Shown: positions 1 to 7,675 of the stretch, piece after piece | How the letters are laid out: the number at the start of each line of letters is the position of its first letter | Position numbering within the stretch: the first letter of the stretch is position 1 | Origin: an uncultured Oscillospiraceae bacterium | GTDB taxonomy: Bacteria; Bacillota; Clostridia; Oscillospirales; Acutalibacteraceae | NCBI GenBank assembly: GCA_900539165.1 | Contig: UQAZ01000014.1 | Coordinates: 1 to 51,260 of the forward strand | Length of the DNA stretch: 51,260 nt | Direction of reading: 5' to 3' | Notes under the pieces: generated by a model | What the model saw: only the letters and a program-made list of their open reading frames with translations | What the model was told of the DNA's origin: nothing | The model's database searches: none | Program-made: the position numbers and the translations under genes

Positions 1-906
1 AAGGGAATTATGGGTATGTCCCGCCGTGAAGAGGATGTTGCTAAAAATATGTTCACCTGCTCAACTCACGATGAAATACTTATTTTCACCAATAAAGGCA
101 AGGTATTTAAGCTAAAGGGCTATCAGATACCAGAGGCATCAAGAACAAGCAAGGGTATGAATGTAATTAACCTTCTCCAAATCGAAATGGACGAGAAGGT
201 CACCGCTATGGTAAAGGTGCCTAAGGACAGTGAAAACGAGTATCTGTGTATGGTTACAAGAAACGGTATCATTAAGCGTACCGCACTTGAGCAATACGAC
301 CATATAAGAAAAACAGGCATTATTGCCATCAATCTTGACGAGGACGACGAGCTTTGCTGGGTAGAACTTACAGACGGTGAGCGCAAGCTTATTGTTGCTA
401 CCCACGACGGTATGTCAATTTGCTTTAACGAAAGCGACGCAAGACTTATCGGCAGAACTGCAAGAGGCGTAAAGGCTATTCAATTAGGCGAGGGCGACTA
501 TGTTGTCGGCTTTGCGGTTGCGGTAGATAATATGCAGCTTCTTACGGTAACCGAAACGGGCTACGGCAGACGAAGCAAATTTGAGGATTACCGTGTGCAG
601 GGCAGAGCCGGTAAGGGTATAATCAACTACTATACCGACAAGTACGGCAAGGTTGCTATGATTGCTCCGGTTATGGAGGAAAACGATGTCATTATGATTA
701 CCTCTGACGGTATCGTAATAAGAACTCACGCTGACCAAATATCCTCAATTAACAGAGGCGGCAAGGGTGTTAAGGTAATGTCCGTTAAGGACGGAGAAAA
801 GGTTGCCACAATCGGCATTGTTGAGAGAGCAAACGATGAAGAAATTTCAGAGGTAGCTGTTGATACGGATGAGCAAAACTCCGAGGAAACACCTGCAAAC
901 GAATAA
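1..906 (+). CDS. gyrA: DNA gyrase subunit A, C-terminal part (5' end outside window)
   Basis: This is the C-terminal DNA-wrapping domain of gyrase A, which with GyrB introduces negative supercoils. The reading frame is open from base 1, so the ATG at 10 is internal and the tyrosine-bearing breakage domain lies upstream of the window. The visible 300 residues contain the repeated beta-pinwheel blades (for example RLIGRTARGVKAIQL and SINRGGKGVKVM) and a GyrA-box-like QGRAGKG near bases 598-618, close to the canonical QRRGGKG. The tail after the last blade is acidic (Glu, Asp), as is common in GyrA. The LCP gene follows after 25 bases with its own Shine-Dalgarno, so the two may be co-transcribed. 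ParC is the alternative, but the GyrA-box favours GyrA. Confidence 0.93.
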   Translation, partial: KGIMGMSRREEDVAKNMFTCSTHDEILIFTNKGKVFKLKGYQIPEASRTSKGMNVINLLQIEMDEKVTAMVKVPKDSENEYLCMVTRNGIIKRTALEQYDHIRKTGIIAINLDEDDELCWVELTDGERKLIVATHDGMSICFNESDARLIGRTARGVKAIQLGEGDYVVGFAVAVDNMQLLTVTETGYGRRSKFEDYRVQGRAGKGIINYYTDKYGKVAMIAPVMEENDVIMITSDGIVIRTHADQISSINRGGKGVKVMSVKDGEKVATIGIVERANDEEISEVAVDTDEQNSEETPANE

Positions 907-931
907 TTTGTGATGAAGAGGAGTTTTTGTT

Positions 932-2671
932 ATGGCAAAGGATTATAACATAGACGATATTCTTTTAGAGGTTAAGAAAAGAAAAGAAGAAAACGAAAAA
1001 AAAATCAAGTCGGGTGCAGAATATGCAAACGAGGTAAAGCAAGCACCAAAGGCAGAGGGCGCAGATGTTCATTTTGTTGAACCAAAGCCTGAGCCTAAGA
1101 AGCAAGCAAAGCCTGAAAGCGTAGCAAAGGCAGAGCCTGAAGTGCAGAAAAAAGCAGAGCCAAAAGCACCACAGCCGAAAAAGGAAGAGCCTAAGGAAGA
1201 AACACCAAAGGCTGAGGCAGAGGAAAAACCGCAAGAGGCTGAGAAAACGCATTCCGACGAGAGCGAGCCGACAGAGATTGTTCAGGACGAAAAGCCTGAG
1301 AAAGAGGAGCAGGAAAGCGGATTTATCGACATAAATGCTTTTTCTTCCGACAAGTCCGACGAGTACGACGAGGAACAAAACCATTCAAAGAAGGGCAAGA
1401 AAAAGAATGGGAAAAAGACCTTTATCATTGTGCTTTGTATAATTTTGGTTATCCTTATCGGAACAGGAGTAGGTGCGTGGCTCTATGTTGACAAAATTCT
1501 CGACAATGTATCGGCATCGGACGGAGTAAAGTCAGCCGACGAGGAAGCGTGGACGGGAATGGACAAGCTCATTGAAAGCTTTGAGCCAATCGACGAGGCA
1601 GACGCAAGAGAAATTGCATCTCTTAAAGAGATGATTAAGAAATGGTACTATAACGGCTCACCTTGCTCATCGACACATGTGCTTAATGTAATGCTTGTGG
1701 GCGAGGACGGCTATGACCCCGATGTGGAATCGAGAGCAGACTCTGCAATTATCGCATCAATCAATATCGACGCAAAGACCATTACCCTGACCTCTGTTTT
1801 GCGTGACACCTACGCATATTGGGAGACAGAGCCGGGCAACAAGGAAAGCGGTCAGTTCGGCAAGATTAACGGTGCAAAATCCTCAGGCGATATTAAAACT
1901 TATATCAATGCGGTTGAGCATCTTTATAAGATTAAGATTGATAATTACGCAACGGTTGATTTCGAGAGCTTTAAGACCATCATTGACACTCTCGGAGGGG
2001 TTGAACTTGAGATTACCTCTGCGGAGATTAAAGAAATCAATAACGACCAAAAGACCTATGACGGCACTTGGATTGACAAGACCTTTGAGGGAAGCACGGG
2101 CGTTATGAAATTGACCGGTCAGCAGGCACTTGCATATTGCCGCATCCGTCACATTGACAGCGACAATGTAAGAGCAGACAGACAAAAGCAATGCCTTATG
2201 AAGGTGTTTGAGAGTGTAAAGGACGCACCGAGCGTTAAATTGCTCAAAATCATTAACGACATTGTGCCTTATATCAAAACAGATATGAGCAGGGATATGC
2301 TTGTAAAGGTTGCAAAGTATGCGATTTCTCAGGGCTGGCTCAATTACAGCATTGTTACAAATACCGTGCCTAATTCTCGAATTAACGAAAAGGGTGCAGG
2401 CGGACAATATTACGGTGCGTGGTGCTGGAAAGCGGATTTCCCACAGGACGCATATAATTTGCAGACAATGCTTTACGGCAAGAGCAGTATAACCCTTGCA
2501 AGAACAAGAGTTGATGTTATCAGATGTCGTGAAAGCGGTTATATGTCTGACGGCTACGGTCCTGTCGGCGCAACGATAATGAACGAGCATTACGGAGAGG
2601 TATCCACTTTGCCGACAACACAGGCAGATGAGGAAGACGAAACCTCATCAACTAATAAGTTGAATAATTAA
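932..2671 (+). CDS. LCP (LytR-CpsA-Psr) family cell wall polymer transferase
   Basis: LCP enzymes transfer undecaprenyl-linked glycopolymers onto peptidoglycan at the outer face of the membrane. The 579-residue protein has an unusually long cytoplasmic region (about residues 1-160) rich in Lys, Glu and Pro, one membrane segment at about 164-186, then the extracellular LCP domain. The domain shows VMLVGEDGY, the ESRADSAIIASIN strand, SVLRDTYAYW (equivalent to the usual SIPRDT), and ALAYCRIRHIDSDNVRADRQKQ with the conserved arginines that bind the pyrophosphate lipid. The ATG at 932 follows a GAAGAGGAG Shine-Dalgarno. The family is certain; which polymer it attaches cannot be told. The charged N-terminal extension is longer than usual and may be disordered. 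Confidence 0.92.
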   Translation: MAKDYNIDDILLEVKKRKEENEKKIKSGAEYANEVKQAPKAEGADVHFVEPKPEPKKQAKPESVAKAEPEVQKKAEPKAPQPKKEEPKEETPKAEAEEKPQEAEKTHSDESEPTEIVQDEKPEKEEQESGFIDINAFSSDKSDEYDEEQNHSKKGKKKNGKKTFIIVLCIILVILIGTGVGAWLYVDKILDNVSASDGVKSADEEAWTGMDKLIESFEPIDEADAREIASLKEMIKKWYYNGSPCSSTHVLNVMLVGEDGYDPDVESRADSAIIASINIDAKTITLTSVLRDTYAYWETEPGNKESGQFGKINGAKSSGDIKTYINAVEHLYKIKIDNYATVDFESFKTIIDTLGGVELEITSAEIKEINNDQKTYDGTWIDKTFEGSTGVMKLTGQQALAYCRIRHIDSDNVRADRQKQCLMKVFESVKDAPSVKLLKIINDIVPYIKTDMSRDMLVKVAKYAISQGWLNYSIVTNTVPNSRINEKGAGGQYYGAWCWKADFPQDAYNLQTMLYGKSSITLARTRVDVIRCRESGYMSDGYGPVGATIMNEHYGEVSTLPTTQADEEDETSSTNKLNN

Positions 2672-2674
2672 AAT

Positions 2675-2714
2675 AAAAGTACGGCATTCAAATAAGAATG
2701 TCGTACTTTTTGTT
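2675..2714 (+). terminator. Intrinsic terminator after the LCP gene
   Basis: A 15-bp stem (2675-2689 with 2696-2710, one G-T wobble) has a 6-base loop and ends in a T-rich run. It begins 4 bases after the LCP stop codon. The arms are near-symmetric with A-runs on the other strand, so it could work in both directions. Confidence 0.9.
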
Positions 2715-2812
2715 AGGTTATTGTGATGAATTGTTATATTTAATTTTTCGCCCTTTCTTGACACAAATATACAATTAATATATAATATTTTCGGATAAGG
2801 AACACTGCCAAA

Positions 2813-3087
2813 GCCAAACAGTGTCCAAATAGGAATAGGTTTATACACTCAAATTTCCGCTTATACTGCGTTAATTTTTAATTGAATACGAAAGTATGCG
2901 ATTAAAAATATGCCTTGCCTAAATAAAAATTTGAGCGCATAAACTGCATAGCATCCAAAAAAGACGAGTTTATGTAATTGGCGATATTTCTTTGCCGCAG
3001 GCATACTTGCGTATGTCAAGGCAAAAAATGTTGCAAGGTGCGTGAACTCGTCTTTTTTAGACTGTTTCTATTCGGACATTGTTTGGC
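2813..3087. repeat. 275-bp nested palindromic insertion (MITE-like) inside element copy 1
   Basis: The segment is bounded by 20-base inverted arms (2813-2832 and 3068-3087, 18 of 20 matching). Inside are two further fold-backs. One is CTCAAATTT paired with AAATTTGAG around an ATACGAAAGTAT hairpin. The other is AAAAAAGACGAGTT paired with AACTCGTCTTTTTT around a TTGCC/GGCAA hairpin. The other three elements lack it and have only about 5 bases at this point, so it looks inserted. It has no coding capacity. It is either a non-autonomous palindromic mobile element or a structured RNA domain; I see no clear target duplication. Confidence 0.7.
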
Positions 3088-3150
3088 TGGGTAGGCGGTT
3101 AAATCTAACCTCCACCTTTATTTTTATAAGGGGTAATCGGAGGTGATGCT

Positions 3151-3225
3151 ATGGATAATCTTATATTATTAATTATTTTTGTAATAGTTTATACAGGTTA
3201 CATAATTATAGCAAAAAAGAAGTAA
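3151..3225 (+). CDS. Small hydrophobic peptide, 24 aa, type I toxin-like (copy 1)
   Basis: The peptide begins MDNLILLIIFVIV, continues with a TGYI motif and ends in AKKK. That is a single membrane helix with a lysine tail, as in many type I toxins (family-level resemblance only). A strong Shine-Dalgarno CGGAGGTGAT lies 5-6 bases before the ATG. The other copies at 26942, 32083 and 39146 share the Met-acidic start, the hydrophobic core and the Lys-Lys end; three of the four share a TGYI motif. It is probably membrane-active. Toxicity is inferred from architecture, and I do not recognise the family. Confidence 0.65.
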   Translation: MDNLILLIIFVIVYTGYIIIAKKK

Positions 3226-3302
3226 TCGCCACTCCGCTAAAAGGTTGATTACTTCTTTTTGTCAACTCGAAGGTTAACCGTCTATCGGTAAGCTCCTTAT
3301 CT
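3211..3302 (-). ncRNA. Predicted antisense RNA of element copy 1
   Basis: A perfect minus-strand promoter (TTGACA, 17 bases, TATAAT at 3309-3337) points back across the 3' end of the small ORF. The predicted transcript starts near 3302 with AGATAAGGAGCTTACCG and ends at the central hairpin, whose minus-strand side is followed by a U-run, within the last codons of the ORF. It would be about 90 nt and complementary to the toxin-like mRNA's 3' part. Ends are estimated from promoter spacing. Confidence 0.6.
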
Positions 3303-3348
3303 ATTTTTATTATATACAGATAAATTTGATTTGTCAAGTAAGTTGGTT

Positions 3349-3981
3349 TTATTCTTTATTAAGGCTCTCCGGGGCGGTGTCGATAACCTCTATTTTGTTA
3401 GCTTTCATCCAAAGCGACGGTGTTATGCGCAGTTTATAGCCGTAGCCTGCGTCCATCTGCCAATGTGACATAGGTGCTTCAGGCAAGCCGTAATACTGCA
3501 AAATTGTCATAATAACGCCTGCGTGCGACACTATGGCAAAGTTCTGTGTGCCTGTTGCGATACATCCGTTTACGACCTGCTCGAACGCTTTGCAAACTCT
3601 GTGAGTAAATTCAGCATTGCTTTCGCCGTACGGCGGGCGGGAATTTATGTCCCCGTGAAGCCATTGCTTAAAGTCGTCATTATCCTTTAAGTCCTCGGCT
3701 GTGCATTCCTCAAATTCGCCAAAGTTATATTCGATAAAATTATCTATTACAACCTTGTTATTTTTCGGAAACATAATATCTGCCGATTCCATTGCCCTTT
3801 TAAGCGGCGAAACAAAGACTGCGTCGACCTCGGGATAGCCGTGCTTGCGATATATTTCCTTTAACTCATCAACACCAAATGTAGTGAGAGGGTAATCGGT
3901 ATGCCCTATATACTGTGCGTTAATATTTCCTTTTGTCAGTCCGTGTCGGAATAAATACAGCGTGTATGATTTCATATTCAA
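3349..3981 (-). CDS. Histidine phosphatase (phosphoglycerate mutase-like) family protein
   Basis: This 210-residue protein of the RHG branch carries the phosphohistidine motif LFRHGLTKGN near the N-terminus and the second catalytic motif IVSHAGVIM near residue 150. The middle region FVSPLKRAMESADIMFP and FGEFEECTAEDL are typical of cobC/phosphoglycerate-mutase-like phosphatases. The substrate cannot be assigned, and no cobalamin genes are adjacent, so I do not call it cobC. The start at 3981 has AGGAGAT upstream. Its stop lies 11 bases from the antisense promoter of element copy 1 with no terminator between, so its mRNA probably runs into that element. Confidence 0.88.
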   Translation of the reverse strand: MNMKSYTLYLFRHGLTKGNINAQYIGHTDYPLTTFGVDELKEIYRKHGYPEVDAVFVSPLKRAMESADIMFPKNNKVVIDNFIEYNFGEFEECTAEDLKDNDDFKQWLHGDINSRPPYGESNAEFTHRVCKAFEQVVNGCIATGTQNFAIVSHAGVIMTILQYYGLPEAPMSHWQMDAGYGYKLRITPSLWMKANKIEVIDTAPESLNKE

Positions 3982-4175
3982 TATCTCCTGTTCAATGGGT
4001 GTTTATTATAAATTGTTACAAAATAACTACAAATTCAAACTTATTCTTTACAAGCAGTATAATAAGTGGTATTATCTATTAAAATTACAGTATGTATATA
4101 TTCATGCAATCCTTGCGGGGATTTATATTTTGACGAAATTTTTAGAATTAAGACATATACGGTAGAGGAACAATA

Positions 4176-4796
4176 ATGAAAAACGAAAACGAAAAGCTAT
4201 CAAAATTTTCCGAAATTCTGTCTAAGATGCGTAAGGAGAGAGGCATCAGTCAGAAGAAAGCGGCAAGCGATTTGGGTATAAGTCAGGCGCTGCTTTCACA
4301 TTACGAGAAGGGCATCAGAGAATGCGGACTTGATTTTGTAATCAAGTGCAGTAAGTATTACGGCGTAACAACCGACTATCTTCTCGGAGTAAGCGAAAAC
4401 CGAAACGGAATGAGCAACGATGTGCTTGCTAACATTCAGAGTGCAGACGGCAGGTCGGCAAAGGCTCTCGCTATGTCAACAAAATATCTGCTTGAAATGG
4501 CTTCTGCTGCCACCGACGGAAAAAAGGACAACTATGTGTACGACTACTTTATGCTTTGCGCATACAGAGGTGCGCTCACACTCGCAAAGGCAGGCGTATT
4601 GCCAAAGGAGCTGTTTAAGATTGATTACACAATCGCCCGTGATTTGGCATCTGCCGCTATTGCACTTCAGGACGCACGCTTCGTATTCATTGAGGACAAG
4701 TCCAGAACGGGAATAGACGAGGCGGAGTTTGCACCGCTGAAGGATATGATAAGCGAGGCAGAGGAATACATCCTGTCAAACTATATCACAATCTAA
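4176..4796 (+). CDS. XRE-family helix-turn-helix transcriptional regulator
   Basis: This 206-residue protein has an N-terminal Cro/CI-type helix-turn-helix (about residues 8-68: ILSKMRKERGISQKKAASDLGISQALLSHYEKG, then YYGVTTDYLLG). The C-terminal 130 residues are mostly helical with no recognised ligand domain. It is a cytoplasmic DNA-binding protein; its target is unknown. It is a single gene, followed by an intrinsic terminator and divergent from the histidine phosphatase. The ATG at 4176 has GTAGAGGAAC upstream. Confidence 0.87.
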   Translation: MKNENEKLSKFSEILSKMRKERGISQKKAASDLGISQALLSHYEKGIRECGLDFVIKCSKYYGVTTDYLLGVSENRNGMSNDVLANIQSADGRSAKALAMSTKYLLEMASAATDGKKDNYVYDYFMLCAYRGALTLAKAGVLPKELFKIDYTIARDLASAAIALQDARFVFIEDKSRTGIDEAEFAPLKDMISEAEEYILSNYITI

Positions 4797-4818
4797 TCGC
4801 AAATTGAATATTGATTTG

Positions 4819-4852
4819 TTACAGCCGAGGCATACGCTTTGGCTGTTTTTTT
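4819..4852 (+). terminator. Intrinsic terminator after the XRE regulator
   Basis: ACAGCCGAG pairs with CTTTGGCTGT (one wobble) and is followed by seven T residues. It lies between convergent genes and overlaps the stop codon of mtnN by two bases. Confidence 0.8.
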
Positions 4853-5555
4853 ACAGCTTAATTTGGTCGTTTTGAGTTTTAATGTATTCGAGAATGATAC
4901 CGGTGCTGATTTTTGCGGCAATCGTCTTAAATGTAGGATAATCCATCTGTGCGTTTTCGTCACCGCCGTCGCTGATACTGCGAAGCACGGCAAACGGTAC
5001 ACCGTTGCAGGCGCAGGTATGACCGATAGCGCCACCCTCCATTTCTCCGCAAATTGCGTCGAATTCGTTGCAGAGCATAGTTTTCAGCTCGTCGCTTGCG
5101 ATAAAGGTGTCGCCGGAAGCAACCGTTCCCCTGTGAATACGCTCTCCGCAGTTAATCGCACATCTGCTAAGTTCGTCGGAAAGAGCAGCGTCAGCTTTGA
5201 TTTTAATAACATTCAAGCCGTTGATAAAGCCTCTCGGCTCGCCCAAGGCGGTAATGTCAATATCATACTCGCAAACATCGCTTGCAATAACAACATTTTT
5301 TATCATAACATTTTTATTAAGCGAACAGCCCACACCTATGTTGATGATTTTGTCCGCCTTAAAGGTGTCAATCATAATCTGTGCGCAAATTGCGGCATTG
5401 ACTTTGCCGGGTGAGCATTGAGCAACAGTGACCATAACATTTTCTATATATCCGCAGACGAAGGTGATTCCTGCGATAATCGTTTGTGTTGAGTCGCAGA
5501 CCTTAGCTTTGACTGCCTCAACCTCAACATCCATTGCACCGATAATTCCGAGCAT
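4851..5555 (-). CDS. mtnN: 5'-methylthioadenosine/S-adenosylhomocysteine nucleosidase
   Basis: It hydrolyses MTA and SAH to adenine and the thioribosyl/ribosyl-homocysteine, linking methionine salvage to the activated methyl cycle. The 234 residues match the family length. It starts MLGIIGAMDVEVEAVK, shows the INIGVGCSLN loop and ends with the EMEGGAIGHTC signature, whose Glu and following IxDG (ISDGGD) Asp are catalytic residues in this family. CNGVPFAVLRSISD is diagnostic. The gene is monocistronic and faces a terminator shared with the XRE gene. Its product feeds homocysteine towards the metH locus at 46-49 kb, though the two are not linked. Confidence 0.95.
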   Translation of the reverse strand: MLGIIGAMDVEVEAVKAKVCDSTQTIIAGITFVCGYIENVMVTVAQCSPGKVNAAICAQIMIDTFKADKIINIGVGCSLNKNVMIKNVVIASDVCEYDIDITALGEPRGFINGLNVIKIKADAALSDELSRCAINCGERIHRGTVASGDTFIASDELKTMLCNEFDAICGEMEGGAIGHTCACNGVPFAVLRSISDGGDENAQMDYPTFKTIAAKISTGIILEYIKTQNDQIKL

Positions 5556-5763
5556 ATTTTCACATCCTGTCTAATTAATCAATAACAAAAAATTTTGCCG
5601 TACCGACCGAAAACAACGCAAAAAATGTAAAAAAATCATTCTCTTGCAGTTGTTTTTTTCAAATATTTTTGGCTGAATTTCGTTTCTTTAGTTGAGGGGC
5701 TTTTGTGCCTCCCCAATATGTAGTGTTATTATATAATATATGGAGAATAAATACAAGTTTTTG

Positions 5764-5920
5764 TTGACAAATTATAGCCATTTATAATATAATACTAAGG
5801 CTAGTAGTATGTGCATTTGTTTTTTGATGCACGAAAAAGCAAATTTGCCTGTGCTATACCGCACAGAGATTATAAAAGATTAAGACGAGTTTAGTCTTTG
5901 CGAAAGGTAGTGAAAAAAGA
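5764..5920 (+). promoter_or_regulatory. rpmH promoter and 5' leader
   Basis: TTGACA (5764-5769), 18 bases, TATAAT (5788-5793). The leader of about 120 bases before rpmH can form GTGCAT/ATGCAC and AGAC/GTCT hairpins. This drives the rpmH-rnpA-yidD-yidC-jag block. The preceding 5580-5763 stretch is AT-rich with no ORF and, by eye, no DnaA box, so I do not see an origin here. Confidence 0.75.
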
Positions 5921-6055
5921 ATGAAAAGAACATTTCAGCCAAAGAAGAGACATGCACAGAAGGTACATGGCTTCAGAAAGAGAATGTCAACAAAGAACGG
6001 CAGAAAGGTACTTGCTCGCCGTCGTGCTAAGGGCAGAAAGTCCCTCTCTTACTAA
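5921..6055 (+). CDS. rpmH: 50S ribosomal protein L34
   Basis: A 44-residue, highly basic protein: MKRTFQPKKRHAQKVHGF then RKRMSTKNGRKVLARRRAKG, the textbook L34 sequence. It is a large-subunit component. It is the first gene of the conserved rpmH-rnpA-yidD-yidC-jag cluster and is preceded by a strong promoter and a structured leader. rnpA follows after 24 bases. It is short but unambiguous. Confidence 0.98.
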   Translation: MKRTFQPKKRHAQKVHGFRKRMSTKNGRKVLARRRAKGRKSLSY

Positions 6056-6079
6056 TTAGAAAGCAAAGGAACGGTTTTT

Positions 6080-6421
6080 GTGAAGGATAATACCTTAAAG
6101 GAAAATAAAGATTTTCGCAGGTTATATTACAGAGGCAAAAATCAGGCATCTCCCGTTTTAGTGACCTACGCTATGAAAAATCGAGGCTCTCGCCGTGCTT
6201 ACGGCATTACCACCGGCAAAAAAATCGGCGGTGCTGTTGAGCGAAACAGAGCAAGAAGAATTATCAGGGTTGCTTACCGTAATCTTGAGGGTCGTATAAA
6301 CGGAAGCTGGGATTTTGTTTTTGTTGCCAGAAGCAAAACCACTGTTGTTAAGGAGCAAGAGGTTGAAAGAGCTATGCTTAATCACCTTATTGCGGTCGGT
6401 GCAATAAATGAAGAGGCTTAG
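6080..6421 (+). CDS. rnpA: Ribonuclease P protein component
   Basis: This is the protein subunit that binds RNase P RNA and the tRNA 5' leader. The 113 residues are of normal length. It uses a GTG start at 6080. The RNR-type motif is seen as NRARRIIRVAYR (about residues 55-66), with the N-terminal KENKDFRRLYYRGK typical of the family. The end overlaps yidD by 14 bases, so the two are translationally coupled. Confidence 0.97.
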   Translation: MKDNTLKENKDFRRLYYRGKNQASPVLVTYAMKNRGSRRAYGITTGKKIGGAVERNRARRIIRVAYRNLEGRINGSWDFVFVARSKTTVVKEQEVERAMLNHLIAVGAINEEA

Positions 6422-6674
6422 AAACGCTGTAAAGAAAGCGATGATTTTTCTCATTCGCACATATCAGCTGACCCTGTCTCCGAGATTTTCGCACGGCTCG
6501 TGCAGATATATTCCGACCTGCTCGCAGTACGCAATAGAAGCGCTTGAGATACACGGTATCGTAAAGGGTTCGTTGCTTGCGATAGGCAGAATTATGAGAT
6601 GCAATCCGTTTTTTAAGGGTGGGTTTGACCCCGTTCCGCCAAAGAATAATAAGAAAAAGGAAAAGAATAAGTGA
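6408..6674 (+). CDS. yidD: Membrane protein insertion efficiency factor YidD
   Basis: A small (88 aa) membrane-associated protein that assists YidC/Sec-dependent insertion. It contains the diagnostic FLIRTYQLTLSPRFSHGSCR, YIPTCSQYAIEALEIHG and RIMRCNPFFKGGFDPVP motifs with the conserved cysteines. It overlaps rnpA at its start and yidC by four bases at its end, giving tight translational coupling. Confidence 0.96.
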   Translation: MKRLRNAVKKAMIFLIRTYQLTLSPRFSHGSCRYIPTCSQYAIEALEIHGIVKGSLLAIGRIMRCNPFFKGGFDPVPPKNNKKKEKNK

Positions 6675-7657
6675 TAGATTTCATTGCTACGGCAGCAACC
6701 GTGTCTAACGGTACGGCGATATTTAAGCCTTTGTATTGGTTGTTTGGTAAGTGCATGGAGGGTCTCCTCATTGTATTTGACTACAAATATTTCCTTGCAT
6801 TGATTGTTTTTACCGTACTTACCCGTTTAATACTTTTTCCATTTAATCTAAAGCAGCAGAAAACAATGGCTAAAAGCTCACGCCTTCAGCCTAAAATTGC
6901 TAAGATTCAAAAGAAATACGCTAATTCTACAAATCCGCAGGACAGACAAAAGCAGCAAGAGGAGCTTCAGGAGCTTTACTCCCGTGAAGGACACAACCCG
7001 ATGAATATGGGCTGTGGCACAACTATCTTCCAGATGGTATTCCTTATGGGTATTATCGGTATTATTTACTACCCTATTCAGTATATCATCGGCGTTGACA
7101 TTGCTTCTCATGCGCAGGCTATTGCTGACACACTCGATATTAAATCGTCGTATTTTCAAATCGAGCTTTTGCAGAATTTTGATACTTACAGAGATGTGCT
7201 TGCTACTCAGTTTGGCGATATTTTCAGCGAGGATAAGCTTAACGCAATCGCAGAATACAGAGCGCATATGTACCTTTTAGGAATTGATATGACTCAAATT
7301 CCGAGCATTAAGGACTGGTCAAATCCTGTAATCATCATTCCGATTTTGTGTTTGGTGTCCTCTTTTGCATCAACAATTATTTCCACACAGATTCAGAAGA
7401 AGCAGAATCCGGCAGCGGCAGCTCAGGGTAATCAGATGATGATTATGATGCTTATGATGCCATTTTTCTCATTCTATATCTCATTTAAGGTTTCGGCTGC
7501 AGTAGGCTTTTATTGGATTATTTCAAACCTTGTTGCTTTGGTACAGCAGCTTGTTATGGCAAAATTCTTCCCTCCTAAGCGTAATGTTGCTCGTCAGATG
7601 ATTGAATCGACAATCGAGCGTCGTTCGAGAGAAGAAAGCATTAAAAATGTTAAATAA
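6671..7657 (+). CDS. yidC: Membrane protein insertase YidC (Oxa1 family)
   Basis: It inserts and folds membrane proteins. The 328-residue protein uses a GTG start overlapping yidD. It has an N-terminal hydrophobic segment, then the Oxa1 core starting FDYKYFLALIVFTVLTRLILFPF with the conserved hydrophilic-groove arginine, the charged QQKTMAKSSRLQPKIAKIQKKY coiled region, and further hydrophobic segments at about 105-125, 217-240 and 256-290. It lacks a lipobox-cysteine signal, unlike SpoIIIJ of Bacillus. The C-terminus is basic, which suits ribosome contact. Confidence 0.96.
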   Translation: MIDFIATAATVSNGTAIFKPLYWLFGKCMEGLLIVFDYKYFLALIVFTVLTRLILFPFNLKQQKTMAKSSRLQPKIAKIQKKYANSTNPQDRQKQQEELQELYSREGHNPMNMGCGTTIFQMVFLMGIIGIIYYPIQYIIGVDIASHAQAIADTLDIKSSYFQIELLQNFDTYRDVLATQFGDIFSEDKLNAIAEYRAHMYLLGIDMTQIPSIKDWSNPVIIIPILCLVSSFASTIISTQIQKKQNPAAAAQGNQMMIMMLMMPFFSFYISFKVSAAVGFYWIISNLVALVQQLVMAKFFPPKRNVARQMIESTIERRSREESIKNVK

Positions 7658-7675
7658 ATCGGAGATTTATACAGT

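Larger units (their letters stand above)
2758..3337. repeat. Type I toxin-antitoxin-like element, copy 1 (interrupted)
   Basis: This is one of four related elements in the window. The left edge is a plus-strand promoter TTGACA (2758-2763), N17, TATAAT (2781-2786). The right edge is a minus-strand promoter of the same quality (tgtcaa 3332-3337, N17, attata 3309-3314). Between them are a leader, a 24-residue hydrophobic ORF (3151-3225) and a central hairpin (about 3214-3260) that can terminate both transcripts. The transcript starts at both ends read GATAAGGA followed by a small hairpin and CGGTTA. In this copy a 275-bp palindromic segment (2813-3087) interrupts the leader hairpin. The Shine-Dalgarno GGAGGT (3139-3144) is complementary to ACCTCC (3108-3113). 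The element ends 11 bases before the stop codon of the convergent histidine phosphatase gene. Confidence 0.8.

Noticed and set aside
965..1384. Minus-strand ORF rich in Leu/Phe opposite the LCP gene
   Set aside because: It is the antisense of the Lys/Glu/Pro-rich region of the LCP protein and carries no independent coding signal.
5556..5920. Chromosome origin upstream of rpmH
   Set aside because: AT-rich, but no DnaA box in either orientation was found by eye, and dnaA is not adjacent.
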